A stretch of 64,000 bases of DNA from Verrucomicrobiia bacterium (GTDB taxonomy: Bacteria > Verrucomicrobiota > Verrucomicrobiia > Limisphaerales > Pedosphaeraceae): positions 1 to 64,000 of the forward strand of contig DATAUW010000018.1 of the NCBI GenBank assembly GCA_036268055.1, given 5' to 3'. Position 1 is the first letter of the stretch. Every line of letters begins with the position of its first letter. The translations under genes were made by a program, and so were the position numbers. Of the stretch, positions 41,229-48,910 are shown one piece after another. The notes beneath the pieces are model-generated. The model saw nothing but the letters and a program-made list of their open reading frames with translations, did no database searches and had not been told where the DNA came from.

Positions 41229-42065
41229 TCAACGCCGATTCGGCCACAACGGCGTCGGCTTGGCGACGTGTTGTGTCACGCGCTGGCCCGGAGAAGCGGG
41301 CGTGTAGAGTGAAAAATCAAATGGCTTCTGTGAAAAGGCTCCGCGTTTGAGCATGCGCAGGCGATGTAACGCGAGAAAAATCGGCCAGGTTTTCTTGATC
41401 CAGCGCGGAGTGCTGCCGGCTTTCGTCTGGCTTTCGCGGATGCCCTCGGCATTCAAGTTCAGGTTGGCGCCGGTCTCATAAAAGACAGAGGTGAAATGAT
41501 CAAAAACTTTCATGCGCGTGCCGCGTTTGATCATCTCCATCACCCAAAAAACATCGCCGATATTCCGCCAGCGAGTATCGAAGTAAAGATTGCGTTCTTC
41601 GAGTGTCTTACGGCGAATAAAAATCGCGCAGGTTAAATTCGAGAACCGAACCCAGATGTGATTTGGCCGCGGCAACAGCGATTTGCGATGGCAAAGATAG
41701 TTGCCCTGCGGATCCACCACGATCGTGTCCGCGAAAACCGCCTCGACCTCGGGATGCCGCGCGAAGAAATTGTGGACGGCCTTAAGTCCGCCGGGAAGAT
41801 ATTGTTCATCGCAATTCAAGTAAGCGACGATCTCGCCCTGGGCGCGTTTCAAACCACGATTGACGGCGTCATACATGCCCTGGTCTTTTTCGATGAAAGC
41901 CTTGACGCGTTTATCGTGCGGCAGCCATTCCTGCGTGCCATCATCCGAACAGGAATCCTGGACGATGTGTTCGACCGTCACGCCTTGCTGATCGGCAACC
42001 GAGGCGATGCACAGTTTGAGCCACGCCGAATTGCGGAAGCTGGGGGTGACGATGGAAAAATTCAC
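41229..42065 (-). CDS. GT2-family glycosyltransferase (paralogue 2)
   Basis: 278 residues. Same motif series as the GT2 gene at 34406-35236: FSIVTPSFRNSAWLKLCIASVADQ, QDSCSDDGTQEWL, GMYDAVNRGLKRAQGEIVAYLNCDEQYLP, FSQKPFDFSLYTPASPG. Most differences lie in the acceptor half (about 140-230), as expected if the two use the same donor but different acceptors. Its GTG start overlaps the stop of the GT4 gene upstream by four bases (GTGA), implying coupled translation. Confidence 0.9.
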   Translation of the reverse strand: MNFSIVTPSFRNSAWLKLCIASVADQQGVTVEHIVQDSCSDDGTQEWLPHDKRVKAFIEKDQGMYDAVNRGLKRAQGEIVAYLNCDEQYLPGGLKAVHNFFARHPEVEAVFADTIVVDPQGNYLCHRKSLLPRPNHIWVRFSNLTCAIFIRRKTLEERNLYFDTRWRNIGDVFWVMEMIKRGTRMKVFDHFTSVFYETGANLNLNAEGIRESQTKAGSTPRWIKKTWPIFLALHRLRMLKRGAFSQKPFDFSLYTPASPGQRVTQHVAKPTPLWPNRR

Positions 42066-43351
42066 GGATGCAGCGCGGGATGGGTTGCGGGCTTGGCTTC
42101 AGCAGCGCCCGCGCCAACGGAAACCGCTTCGACGCTGTGAAACGCCGCGGCGAGGTTGGCGAGATGTTGTTCGAAGTTGAATTGACGCCGGAAAATTTCC
42201 CGGAAGGCCTCAGCCGTCTGGCTCGTTATGCCCGCCAGGAGAGCCCTGGCGATTTGTTCCGGCGAGCGGACATCCACGAGCCCGGAATAATCCGTGGAAA
42301 ATAATTCCGGGATGGAACGCCAGCGCGTCGTGAGGATCGGTAGTCCAAAAGCCATCGCCTCGATCAGATTCACCGGCTGATTTTCATTTCGGTAATAAGT
42401 GGGAAAGCAAAAATAATCGCTATTGCGCAGCGCCACTTTTTTTTCCTCGCCGCCCACGAAACCGAGATACTTTATGTTCTGTCCTTCGGGAGTGGCGAGC
42501 AAGCGGTCGAATTCTTTTTTCTCCGCGTCATTCACAAAATTTCCCGCGATCATCAGTTGAATCGAGAGCCGCGATTTTTGCGCAGTTAAGGTTTGGTTCG
42601 CCTGGATGACGCCTTTCGCACAGTCAAAAAGCCCTTTTTCGGCAGTGCAATGGGCGAGGTAAAGCACCTTGAAGATATTCGGATCGCCGCCAGCGGCAAC
42701 AATTTCTTCAGGCGTGAGAGATTCTCCCGCGTTTAATTTTTTGCGGGCAGACAAACGCGCGCGCCGGCGGGGAAGAATCGTTTGATCGAAATCTGCGCAC
42801 GGATCGGGAACGCCATTATTCACCACGCGGATTTGTTTGGGCAAAAGTTTCTCGGCATCGGCGCGGTTGTAACGCGAGAGCACGATGCTGAGGTTCACGT
42901 CTTTCATCCAATGATACGTCAGGATGCGGGTGCGCGTGTGGACATGGGTTTCGAGCCATTTGCTCAGCCCGGCGGCGTGCCAGTGCAGGATAATTTTTTT
43001 GAAGAACGGCCGGCATAACAGCATCACGAACCAATCGCGGTAGAGTGCGGAATGTTTTCCCGGCGCGGGAATATAATAGAGCGTGGTCACGCCGTAGCGA
43101 TACCGGCACCAGATCGCCTGCAGGCAATAGCCAAATAGCAGAAAGATTTTGCCGACTTGCAAGTTCCCGATGTCTTCGAGTTCCTTGGAGACACGGGCGT
43201 TGACGTGATAACAGGCCACGCCGAAAGGCGAAGTGGATTTTCGATTCCGGCGGAGCCGCTGGTCACCGCCAAAACCTTCCAACATCAGTTGCACCATGTA
43301 ACTTTGACCATGGTGCGGCGGCGGCGTATGTGCAAAAATCAGCAGCTTCAT
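42062..43351 (-). CDS. GT4-family glycosyltransferase
   Basis: 429 residues. The opening LLIFAHTPPPHHGQSYMVQLML, IRVVNNGVPD in the linker, KVLYLAHCTAEKGLFDCAKGV at the start of the nucleotide-sugar domain and FPTYYRNENQPVNLIEAMAFGLPILTT (the E-x7-E motif) place it in GT4. Soluble or membrane-associated, cytoplasmic. It is the upstream partner of the GT2 gene, with overlapping stop and start. Unlike the GT4 at 31400 it carries no membrane module. Confidence 0.88.
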   Translation of the reverse strand: MKLLIFAHTPPPHHGQSYMVQLMLEGFGGDQRLRRNRKSTSPFGVACYHVNARVSKELEDIGNLQVGKIFLLFGYCLQAIWCRYRYGVTTLYYIPAPGKHSALYRDWFVMLLCRPFFKKIILHWHAAGLSKWLETHVHTRTRILTYHWMKDVNLSIVLSRYNRADAEKLLPKQIRVVNNGVPDPCADFDQTILPRRRARLSARKKLNAGESLTPEEIVAAGGDPNIFKVLYLAHCTAEKGLFDCAKGVIQANQTLTAQKSRLSIQLMIAGNFVNDAEKKEFDRLLATPEGQNIKYLGFVGGEEKKVALRNSDYFCFPTYYRNENQPVNLIEAMAFGLPILTTRWRSIPELFSTDYSGLVDVRSPEQIARALLAGITSQTAEAFREIFRRQFNFEQHLANLAAAFHSVEAVSVGAGAAEAKPATHPALHP

Positions 43352-43455
43352 ATTTCCCAGCCCGGCCTATCAATGCGCCCGGACGCGGGTAGAAGAAAAA
43401 TTCCGTTTGCAGAAAATACCGCGAGCAGATTCCTGAATAAAGCCAATTTTTTGGC

Positions 43456-44790
43456 TCAAGGCAACATTCGGTCGGCGTAATCGAGGAAAAATTTCCAATC
43501 CAGAGTGGTCATGGAATGTTTGCCGGGCCGAATGAAATAAGCGAGATGATCGCCCACGAGTTGGTTGGTCTCGGGCATGGCTTGTTGCGCATCCAGTCCA
43601 TTAACACCGAGCAAACGATAAACGGGTTCAGCGGCCTGCAGCATTTCAAACGTGCCGGTGGGATTGCTCCAGGTGTCCTCAGTCGTCTGGCCAATCACAA
43701 CTGGACGCGGCGCCACAAGTGCGATGAGACAATCCTGGTCAAAGGGCAGGTGACTGGGATCGCCGCCGAATTTCTTGAAGGCATCGTTGAACCAATGGGG
43801 AAAACTCTGGTTGATGACCTTCACTGACTCGCCGATTTTTCCACGGCTGGGCGCAGTTCCACCGCAACCGGCTTGCAGCGGCATGGCCACCGCAAAACGC
43901 TCGTCAAAAGCGGCGGCGAGAATCGTCGCCTTGCCGAGCCGCGAATGCCCCACCACCGCGATACGCTTGGCATCCAGCGTCTGATCCGTCACGAGATAGT
44001 CCGCCGCGCGCGAGAGACTCCAGGCCCAAATCGCAATGTCGCCGCCGGCGGTCGGCGGCATGCGGTTGGGCGCGCTGCCGGCGTGTTGGGCGAGCCACGC
44101 GCGCAAACCCGTCGTGGCGTTGTTGGTATCGGGCTCGATGTCGCCGTAATAAAATGTCGCCACGGCATAACCACGATCGATGGATCGCTTGATATTCCAG
44201 ACATTCACTTGCGCGCCGCGTCCGGCGTCGGTGGCGTGATAATCAATGCAACCCGGACAACCCTCCGCCATCCAACTGGCCGGCAGCGCAATATTCGTGT
44301 CGCTTGCGAGCGTATGATTGCCGCAAAAATTCATGCCCAGGAAAACGGGAAAGCCGCGCGACTTTTTTTCCAATGATGACGAACTATTTGGATGCGTATT
44401 GGGCGTCACGACCAGCAAATGAATGGCAGGCGCATTGATATCTTTGAAAAGTTGAATGGTTACTTCTTTCGCCGTCGCTTTGCCGCCAAAGAAATGTTTA
44501 TCCACGCGTTCGATTTTGAAATGCTCGTACTCCGGCGCGCTCGGCATCACTCCATACATGTAATTTTGAAAAAGTGCTTTGAGTTCGGGCCGACGCTGCT
44601 CGAACCATTGCGTCGCGTTCGTCACCGGCGTGCCGTCAAACATGACCAGCGGATTCGGAATTTCGGGATGCGATGGAAGCGCAGCCACGTCGGGAAAAGA
44701 ATTTGCGGCGCGCATATTCGCGATGCCAACGGCCAGCGCAAGGATTAAGACGAACGAGCGAAAAATTTTGGCAAATGGGTTCAAGTGCAT
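43456..44790 (-). CDS. CE15-type glucuronoyl esterase, secreted
   Basis: 444 residues with a signal peptide (SFVLILALAVGIANMRAAN, cut near 29). The alpha/beta-hydrolase nucleophile elbow is GHSRLGK (281-287, Ser283), the GCGGTAPSRG segment (308-317) matches the CE15 motif that lines the active site, and His425 sits in RPGKHSMTTLDWKFFLDYAD. CE15 enzymes hydrolyse esters of 4-O-methylglucuronic acid, classically lignin-carbohydrate cross-links. Bacterial members are often found with carbohydrate-degradation genes. Here it adjoins a polysaccharide-synthesis locus, so it might instead act on the organism's own uronic-acid glycan; this is inference. Confidence 0.82.
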   Translation of the reverse strand: MHLNPFAKIFRSFVLILALAVGIANMRAANSFPDVAALPSHPEIPNPLVMFDGTPVTNATQWFEQRRPELKALFQNYMYGVMPSAPEYEHFKIERVDKHFFGGKATAKEVTIQLFKDINAPAIHLLVVTPNTHPNSSSSLEKKSRGFPVFLGMNFCGNHTLASDTNIALPASWMAEGCPGCIDYHATDAGRGAQVNVWNIKRSIDRGYAVATFYYGDIEPDTNNATTGLRAWLAQHAGSAPNRMPPTAGGDIAIWAWSLSRAADYLVTDQTLDAKRIAVVGHSRLGKATILAAAFDERFAVAMPLQAGCGGTAPSRGKIGESVKVINQSFPHWFNDAFKKFGGDPSHLPFDQDCLIALVAPRPVVIGQTTEDTWSNPTGTFEMLQAAEPVYRLLGVNGLDAQQAMPETNQLVGDHLAYFIRPGKHSMTTLDWKFFLDYADRMLP

Positions 44791-44811
44791 TTGATTTGTG
44801 AAAATAAATAG

Positions 44812-45243
44812 TTACGTGATGAACTGGCGCGACTTGCTTACCGGCAGGGGCGCGAGATCGGGTTCGATGAATTGTGCCTTCGCTTCCCACGACCTGATGC
44901 GATCACGCGAATAAAAAAGCCGGAGGATTTTTTTCTCCAGCAACTGCGGTTGCCCATCGAGAAAAGCGTCGGCGGTTTCTGCGGGGCCGTATTCCTGAAG
45001 CGCCGTGTGCAGGATGCGTAGCCACGCGATGGTGATGGTGTGATGATAACCGCGGTCGAGTCCTTCAGGAGTATTATGCGCAGCATTCAGCGCCTTGATG
45101 GCCAGAGGCATTTTTTCTGAAGCTTCCACCAGGCCATGCCGCCGCAAATAAAGGTAAGCGACTTTGAGATGCGAACGATGACGCCATTGTTCCGGCGTCA
45201 AGGCGCAAGCCTCGAAAGCGCGAAGAAAGGTTTCGTCGTCCAC
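44812..45243 (-). CDS. Conserved hypothetical protein, 143 residues
   Basis: Small soluble, mostly helical protein. Conserved-looking features are WRHRSHLKVAYLYLRRHG near the N-terminus and DRGYHHTITIAWLRIL in the middle, with paired histidines that could bind a metal. I associate this W-x-H-x-x-H-L pattern with a widespread family of unknown function. GTG start. 22 bases upstream of the CE15 gene on the same strand, so they may be cotranscribed. Confidence 0.65.
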   Translation of the reverse strand: MDDETFLRAFEACALTPEQWRHRSHLKVAYLYLRRHGLVEASEKMPLAIKALNAAHNTPEGLDRGYHHTITIAWLRILHTALQEYGPAETADAFLDGQPQLLEKKILRLFYSRDRIRSWEAKAQFIEPDLAPLPVSKSRQFIT

Positions 45244-45300
45244 GAGGACTTTAAAGCGTAAAGCCGCGGTGAGGTCTAGCTTTTCTATCTAATAAACTTT

Positions 45301-45318
45301 TTTTGATATATCTCAAAA
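45301..45318. promoter_or_regulatory. Candidate operator of the toxin-antitoxin promoter
   Basis: Inverted repeat TTTTGATATATCTCAAAA (arms TTTTGA/TCAAAA), just upstream of the predicted -35 box. Ribbon-helix-helix antitoxins usually repress their own promoter by binding such palindromes. Confidence 0.4.
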
Positions 45319-45328
45319 GTATCCAGTC

Positions 45329-45357
45329 TTGAATTACATCCTGAAATCCTGTAGTAT
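45329..45357 (+). promoter_or_regulatory. Candidate promoter of the toxin-antitoxin operon
   Basis: TTGAAT (45329-45334), 17-base spacer, TAGTAT (45352-45357). The antitoxin ATG at 45364 is six bases past the -10 box, where transcription should begin, so the mRNA may be leaderless. Confidence 0.5.
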
Positions 45358-45363
45358 TCTTGC

Positions 45364-45603
45364 ATGAGTCAGATCACCTATCCGCTTGGATTGTCTAAGG
45401 ATCTGCTGGATGAAGTAGAGCACACTGCGAAAGAGACTGGATTATCCAACGCAGACGTGATCCGGCAAGCAATCAAGTTTGGCATTCCGCAAGTTCGGCA
45501 AACGGTATCTCACGAAGAGGATATATCCGAGGCGCTAGCCGAGACATGGGAAAAACTTGGGCCCGCTCCGCGCATCAATTATGACGCCATTGAACCGAGG
45601 TGA
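45364..45603 (+). CDS. Ribbon-helix-helix antitoxin
   Basis: 79 residues. The N-terminal ~45 residues (ITYPLGLSKDLLDEVEHTAKETGLSNADVIRQAIKFG) have the strand-helix-helix pattern of RHH DNA-binding proteins; the acidic C-terminus (HEEDISEALAETWEKLG) is the part that usually wraps the toxin. It would neutralise the MazF-type toxin encoded by the overlapping next gene and repress the operon. Local DNA upstream is AT-richer than the surroundings, compatible with lateral transfer. Confidence 0.82.
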   Translation: MSQITYPLGLSKDLLDEVEHTAKETGLSNADVIRQAIKFGIPQVRQTVSHEEDISEALAETWEKLGPAPRINYDAIEPR

Positions 45604-45901
45604 TGTTTGCCTCGTTGACCTGGGGATGGCGGCTAAAGCGCGCCCATGCGTAATTCTTTCCATTTCAAAAGCGGACAGCCAGCGCAATATGTCCGTGATC
45701 GCTCCTTTGACCAGCCAGCCGCGTGGCGGTGAATGTGAGGTGCCGTTTACCAAACCTCCGTGGCTGTTTGATGTGTCAGTGATCAACTTGATCGGCTTAG
45801 GCGGGGTGGACAATGCAAAGCTCGGGCGTTTCATCGGCCGAATGAAGCCGGAAACGATGGAGGCGGTTTCAAAAAGCCTCGTACGGATGCTTGGGCTTTA
45901 A
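45581..45901 (+). CDS. MazF/PemK-type endoribonuclease toxin
   Basis: 106 residues from the ATG at 45581, which overlaps the antitoxin gene by 23 bases. Family motifs: NRGDVCLVDLG at the start, ARPCVILS (the R-P-x-V-I-L core), and VIAPLTSQP. The loop between the first two strands is short, but Arg and the downstream Thr/Ser are present, so it is likely active as an mRNA interferase. A TTG start at 45557 is less likely. Toxin-after-antitoxin order and overlap are typical of type II modules. Confidence 0.85.
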   Translation: MTPLNRGDVCLVDLGMAAKARPCVILSISKADSQRNMSVIAPLTSQPRGGECEVPFTKPPWLFDVSVINLIGLGGVDNAKLGRFIGRMKPETMEAVSKSLVRMLGL

Positions 45902-45917
45902 GATAATTTTGTGCACC

Positions 45918-46496
45918 TTATTTCTTCTGCTTTTTGCCCACTTCCTTATGGCGAAAACAATCCACCGTGTGATCGTTCACCATTCCGGCGGCCTGCATCA
46001 TGGCGTAGCAGATAGTTGAGCCAACGAATTTAAATCCCCGGCGCAAAAGGTCTTTACTCATCGCATCCGACTCAGACGTGCGCGCGGGAACTTCGCCAAA
46101 ATTTTTTCGCGCATTCGCAATCGGCTGGCCGCCGGTGAATTGCCAGATGTAAGCGTCGAAACTTCCAAACTCTTTTTTCACCGCGAGAAAAGCCTGGGCG
46201 TTTTTTATCGTGGCGGCGATCTTGAGCCGATTGCGCACGATGCCGGGATCGCCGAGCAACTCTTTGGTTTTGCGCTCGCCATAACGGGCGACCTTCGCGG
46301 GATCAAAACCATCAAGCACTTTGCGATAATGCTCGCGCTTTTTGAGAATGGTATCCCAACTCAAGCCCGCCTGCGCGCCTTCAAGGATGAGAAACTCGAA
46401 CCACACGCGGTCGTCGTGGACGGGCACACCCCATTCCTCGTCGTGATAACGGATGGAAAGCTCATTGCTCGGCCAGTGGCAGCGTTGTTTTGTCAT
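45918..46496 (-). CDS. tag: DNA-3-methyladenine glycosylase I
   Basis: 192 residues. Removes 3-methyladenine from alkylated DNA in base-excision repair. Tag signatures: RCHWPSNELSIRYHDEEWGVPVHDDRVWFEFLILEGAQAGLSW at the N-terminus (the catalytic-region Glu and adenine-binding Trp/Tyr) and RGFKFVGSTICYAMMQAAGMVNDH near the C-terminus with zinc-site residues (Cys, His, His, Cys). Tail-to-tail with the toxin gene. Lysine-rich C-terminus. Confidence 0.94.
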   Translation of the reverse strand: MTKQRCHWPSNELSIRYHDEEWGVPVHDDRVWFEFLILEGAQAGLSWDTILKKREHYRKVLDGFDPAKVARYGERKTKELLGDPGIVRNRLKIAATIKNAQAFLAVKKEFGSFDAYIWQFTGGQPIANARKNFGEVPARTSESDAMSKDLLRRGFKFVGSTICYAMMQAAGMVNDHTVDCFRHKEVGKKQKK

Positions 46497-46681
46497 GCGG
46501 TTTTAGAATCACCGGCGGTGTCGCAAAATTCAAGTTCTTCGGCGACGCGTGCCCCCAACGCACTTGTGCGCCAGCCTGACGCATGAGCGCGTCAAAATTT
46601 ACGCGCTGGCGCAATTAGAACAGCAAAACCGGCCTGATTTTGAAGAAATCTCCATGGCTTGGATTATGCTGAAATAGAAGC

Positions 46682-46834
46682 ATGTCCAAAGTTTCAAATT
46701 CGGATACCGACCATTCAAAAATGGCGGAACCTACAAAGTATATTGTTCGTGCCTGTGAAAATCGGAAACGTCGTGAAGTGAAATCAGCGCCCGTGAACAG
46801 TCGTCCGCGTGTTCGCGTCAGCGTTGAAAATTAA
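46682..46834 (+). CDS. Possible 50-residue basic protein
   Basis: Short open frame from an ATG at 46682 to TAA. The protein starts MSKVSNSDTDHSKMAEP and ends in an arginine-rich tail (RPRVRVSVEN). It is the only coding-like stretch in the 46497-46899 gap. No domain, and no convincing ribosome-binding site. The remainder of the gap holds nothing I can interpret. Confidence 0.3.
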   Translation: MSKVSNSDTDHSKMAEPTKYIVRACENRKRREVKSAPVNSRPRVRVSVEN

Positions 46835-46899
46835 AGAAAGTTTGGTTTCCCTGTTGGGAATTAGTTTGTCATTGGCCAGCCGTTTTACCGGCTTGCTCA

Positions 46900-47982
46900 T
46901 CACAAAAACTTCAGCACTTTCTCCACTTCCTGTTTGCTCCCGATGATTAGCGGTGTGCGCTCGTGCATTGCCTTCGGCTGCTTGTCGAGGATGCGTTGTG
47001 TACCGTCAGTGGCAAGGCCGCCGGCCTGCTCGGCCATGAACGCGAGCGGATTGGCTTCATACAGCAAACGCAACTTTCCTTCAGGCGCCTTCTTGGTCTG
47101 CGGATAAAGAAAAACCCCGCCGCGAATCAGCGTCCGGTGAAAATCCGCAACCAGCGAACCGATGTAACGCAAACTATAACCGCCCGATTCATCCGACTCC
47201 GCCCAATCCAAATAGTTCTGGATGCCGTCGGGAAACTTGCGGCGATTGCCATTATTCACGCTATAAATTTTTCCACTCTCGGGCATCTGCACATTTTCCT
47301 GCGCCAGCACGAATGCCCCAATGCTCGGATCAAGCGTGAACATGTGCACGCCAAAACCCGCCGTGTAAGCGAGCACCGTGCTGCTGCCATAAATCACATA
47401 ACCCGCCGCCACTTGTTTGTAGCCCGGCTGCAACACGTCTGACTTCACGTCGTCCGAACTTTTTTTCGGGCGCTCCATGATGGAGAAAATCGTGCCGATG
47501 TTGACGTTCGCATTGATGTTGCTGGAACCGTCTAACGGATCGAAGAGAACAATATATTTTCCCTGGTCGCCGGAGTCAGAAATCACATGCGGCTCTTCAT
47601 CTTCCTCCGAAACCAGCAGGCCGATATTGCCGCGATAACCTAGGCAACGGACCAGCGTCTGGTTCGCGATGACATCCAGCTTTTGGACTTCCTCGCCCTG
47701 CACGTTGACCTCGCCAGTTTCCCCCACAATCTCCAACAATCCCGCGCGCGAGATTTGCGACGCGATAATTTTGCACGCCAAAGTGATGCCCGAGAGCAAC
47801 CACGAGAATTCAGCGGTCGCGTGAGGATTGCGGCCCTTGCGCTCCAAAAAATGCCGTTCAACCGTCTTAATCATTGATTTTTCGATCATATATAAATCGG
47901 AACGTGATTGTAGGGTGATTCCGTTCTGGGCGCAAACGGGAACCGGAGTTTTTTCTCCGGCGGGAAGAGCGTCAATGTCCAT
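46900..47982 (-). CDS. fbp: Fructose-1,6-bisphosphatase class I
   Basis: 360 residues from the first ATG. Gluconeogenic enzyme removing the 1-phosphate of fructose-1,6-bisphosphate. Class I motifs: VSEEDEEP (metal-binding glutamates), FDPLDGSSNINANVNIGTIFSI (active-site Asp and substrate loop), GYVIYGSSTVLAYTAG and GKLRLLYEANPLAFMAEQAGG. The conventional enzyme has ~330 residues, so an internal ATG at 47889 or 47874 may be the true start. AT-rich DNA with several TATAAA/TATAAT-like boxes lies just upstream of 47982, favouring the longer form or a very short leader. Confidence 0.93.
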   Translation of the reverse strand: MDIDALPAGEKTPVPVCAQNGITLQSRSDLYMIEKSMIKTVERHFLERKGRNPHATAEFSWLLSGITLACKIIASQISRAGLLEIVGETGEVNVQGEEVQKLDVIANQTLVRCLGYRGNIGLLVSEEDEEPHVISDSGDQGKYIVLFDPLDGSSNINANVNIGTIFSIMERPKKSSDDVKSDVLQPGYKQVAAGYVIYGSSTVLAYTAGFGVHMFTLDPSIGAFVLAQENVQMPESGKIYSVNNGNRRKFPDGIQNYLDWAESDESGGYSLRYIGSLVADFHRTLIRGGVFLYPQTKKAPEGKLRLLYEANPLAFMAEQAGGLATDGTQRILDKQPKAMHERTPLIIGSKQEVEKVLKFL

Positions 47983-48316
47983 AAGTATTTTATATCAAAT
48001 ATATTATATCTATTCACCAACGGGTTAATTTTAATCCCGAGCGATTAATACAGCCGATCTCTTCTCTCATCGGACGCTTGCGGTTAAAACTTTAGCGAAT
48101 TCAACAAAACTCTTCCGAATCTCGCCGTTCCCTTTTCTGGCAATTCGCCAGAACCGCCGCCTTATCGAGCATCCATTCCCCCATCCGATGCGTAAGTTAA
48201 TTAGAAGTTTATTATATGGTAACTTGTCAACTCACGCGCCGGAGGTTATGAATTTGGCCGCAACATGCGATTTGGGCAGCCATTCGTTCTGGTCTTTTTT
48301 CGACCAGCCGCTGGCA
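47983..48316. other. Divergent intergenic region, fbp / ECF sigma
   Basis: About 330 bases. The fbp-proximal 35 bases are almost pure A/T. An open frame extends the sigma factor upstream to 48188, but it lacks family similarity. Promoters for both genes probably lie here; I cannot assign boxes securely. Confidence 0.35.
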
Positions 48317-48910
48317 ATGTCGCGAATGGACCACGTGACCGAGGCAAGAACCGCAAATCACGAACACGAAATTGACCTGCTGCGCCGCATCAGCGACGGC
48401 GACCGCGCGGCGTTCGGCGAATTTTATGATCTCTATTCCTCACTGCTTTTCTCCGTGGCAGTGAAGATCTTGCGCGATCAAAAGGAAGCCGAGGACGTCC
48501 TTCAGGATGTCTTCGTTCAAATCTGGGAAAAGGCCCGCAGCTTCGATTCGCGCCTCGGCAAGCCTTCCAGTTGGGCCGTCACTTTCGTCCGCAACAAATC
48601 CATTGACCGCATCCGCGCCTCCCAACGCCGTTCGCGCCTCGTCGAAGATGCCACCGCCGAAATCGCGCCGTTGCAAGCCGATGCCCCCACCGCCAACGAC
48701 ACCGTGTGCGGCAAAGAGAAAGCCGAAGTCATTCGCTCCGCCGTCATTAATCTGCCGACCGAACAACGCCAGGCCATTGAAATGGCCTTCTTCTCCGGGC
48801 TCACACAAAACGAAATTTCCGAACGGCTGCGCGAACCGCTCGGCACGATCAAGGCGCGCATCCGCCGCGGCATGCTCAAGCTCCGCGAAAAACTGGAGGG
48901 CCGTCTATGA
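48317..48910 (+). CDS. ECF RNA polymerase sigma factor (SigK/RpoE-like)
   Basis: 197 residues from the preferred ATG. Sigma-2 region: FGEFYDLYSSLLFSVAVKILRDQKEAEDVLQDVFVQIWEKA (with the DVLQDVF core that contacts polymerase and -10 DNA); sigma-4 helix-turn-helix: LPTEQRQAIEMAFFSGLTQNEISERLREPLGTIKARIRRGMLKLRE. Starts at 48326 and 48188 are also in frame. The stop overlaps the start of the anti-sigma gene (ATGA), the usual layout of an ECF/anti-sigma pair. Closest in style to the group regulated by RskA-type factors. Confidence 0.92.
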   Translation: MSRMDHVTEARTANHEHEIDLLRRISDGDRAAFGEFYDLYSSLLFSVAVKILRDQKEAEDVLQDVFVQIWEKARSFDSRLGKPSSWAVTFVRNKSIDRIRASQRRSRLVEDATAEIAPLQADAPTANDTVCGKEKAEVIRSAVINLPTEQRQAIEMAFFSGLTQNEISERLREPLGTIKARIRRGMLKLREKLEGRL

